A DNA stretch of 5,735 nucleotides, taken from assembly GCA_050115795.1 (NCBI GenBank), contig JASFPT010000254.1, positions 1-5,735 on the forward strand, given 5' to 3'. The translations under genes and the position numbers were made by a program. Source of the stretch: JAIPEL01 sp050115795 (lineage in GTDB: Bacteria; Desulfobacterota; Desulfobacteria; Desulfobacterales; CAFBRK01). The notes beneath the pieces are model-generated. The model made no database searches, was not told where the DNA came from, and saw nothing but the letters and a program-made list of their open reading frames with translations. This document shows, in pieces, positions 5,717 to 5,735 of this stretch (position 1 is the stretch's first letter; every line of letters begins with the position of its first letter).

Positions 5717-5735
5717 AATTCATCGATGAAGCGAC
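5713..5735 (+). CDS. obgE: Start of the Obg-family ribosome-assembly GTPase (partial)
   Basis: A GTG at 5713-5715 overlaps the rpmA stop as GTGA and opens a frame reading M-K-F-I-D-E-A before the window ends. Obg proteins typically begin MKF[VI]DEA, and obg follows rplU-rpmA in very many bacteria. Obg is a GTPase involved in 50S maturation and the stringent response. Only seven codons are visible, so the call rests on this N-terminal match and on gene order. The overlap suggests translational coupling with rpmA. Confidence 0.8.

Overview
This GC-rich window reads as ordinary chromosomal DNA, probably from an anaerobic Gram-negative bacterium of the Desulfobacterota (sulfate-reducer-like). That placement is an inference. 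It rests on base composition, an NrfD-type membrane protein tail, an fdhD/MOSC molybdenum-enzyme maturation pair, and an intergenic sequence that resembles, from memory only, repeats in Desulfobacterales genomes. No sequence search was possible.

Layout, left to right. (1) Positions 1-146 hold the last 47 codons of a membrane protein, probably NrfD/PsrC family, followed by a clear intrinsic terminator at 184-216. (2) Positions 318-2965 hold a tight three-gene plus-strand operon for an ABC importer: a periplasmic binding protein with a Sec signal peptide, a polytopic permease and an ATPase. The genes are separated by 3 bp and then overlap by 4 bp (ATGA). The set looks like the TrpXYZ-type family (ABC_sub_bind / BPD_transp_2 / ABC_tran), whose ligands are often aromatic amino acids; the ligand here is not determined. 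(3) Positions 2966-3428 have no gene and contain a hairpin-rich stretch that may be a dispersed repeat. (4) Positions 3429-4683 hold two overlapping minus-strand genes, read from right to left: a small stand-alone MOSC-domain protein and then fdhD, the sulfurtransferase that sulfurates the molybdenum/tungsten cofactor of formate dehydrogenase. (5) Positions 4684-5045 form a divergent intergenic region with a strong 33-bp dyad just upstream of a near-consensus promoter. (6) Positions 5046-5735 hold rplU (L21), rpmA (L27) and the first bases of obgE, the conserved ribosomal protein/ribosome-assembly GTPase cluster. Two strong hairpins without T-runs lie between rplU and rpmA.

I found no phage, insertion sequence, CRISPR array, toxin-antitoxin pair or defence system. 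The most interesting unexplained signals are non-coding: the dyad at 4929-4961, the double hairpin at 5361-5440, and the putative repeat around 3100-3310.
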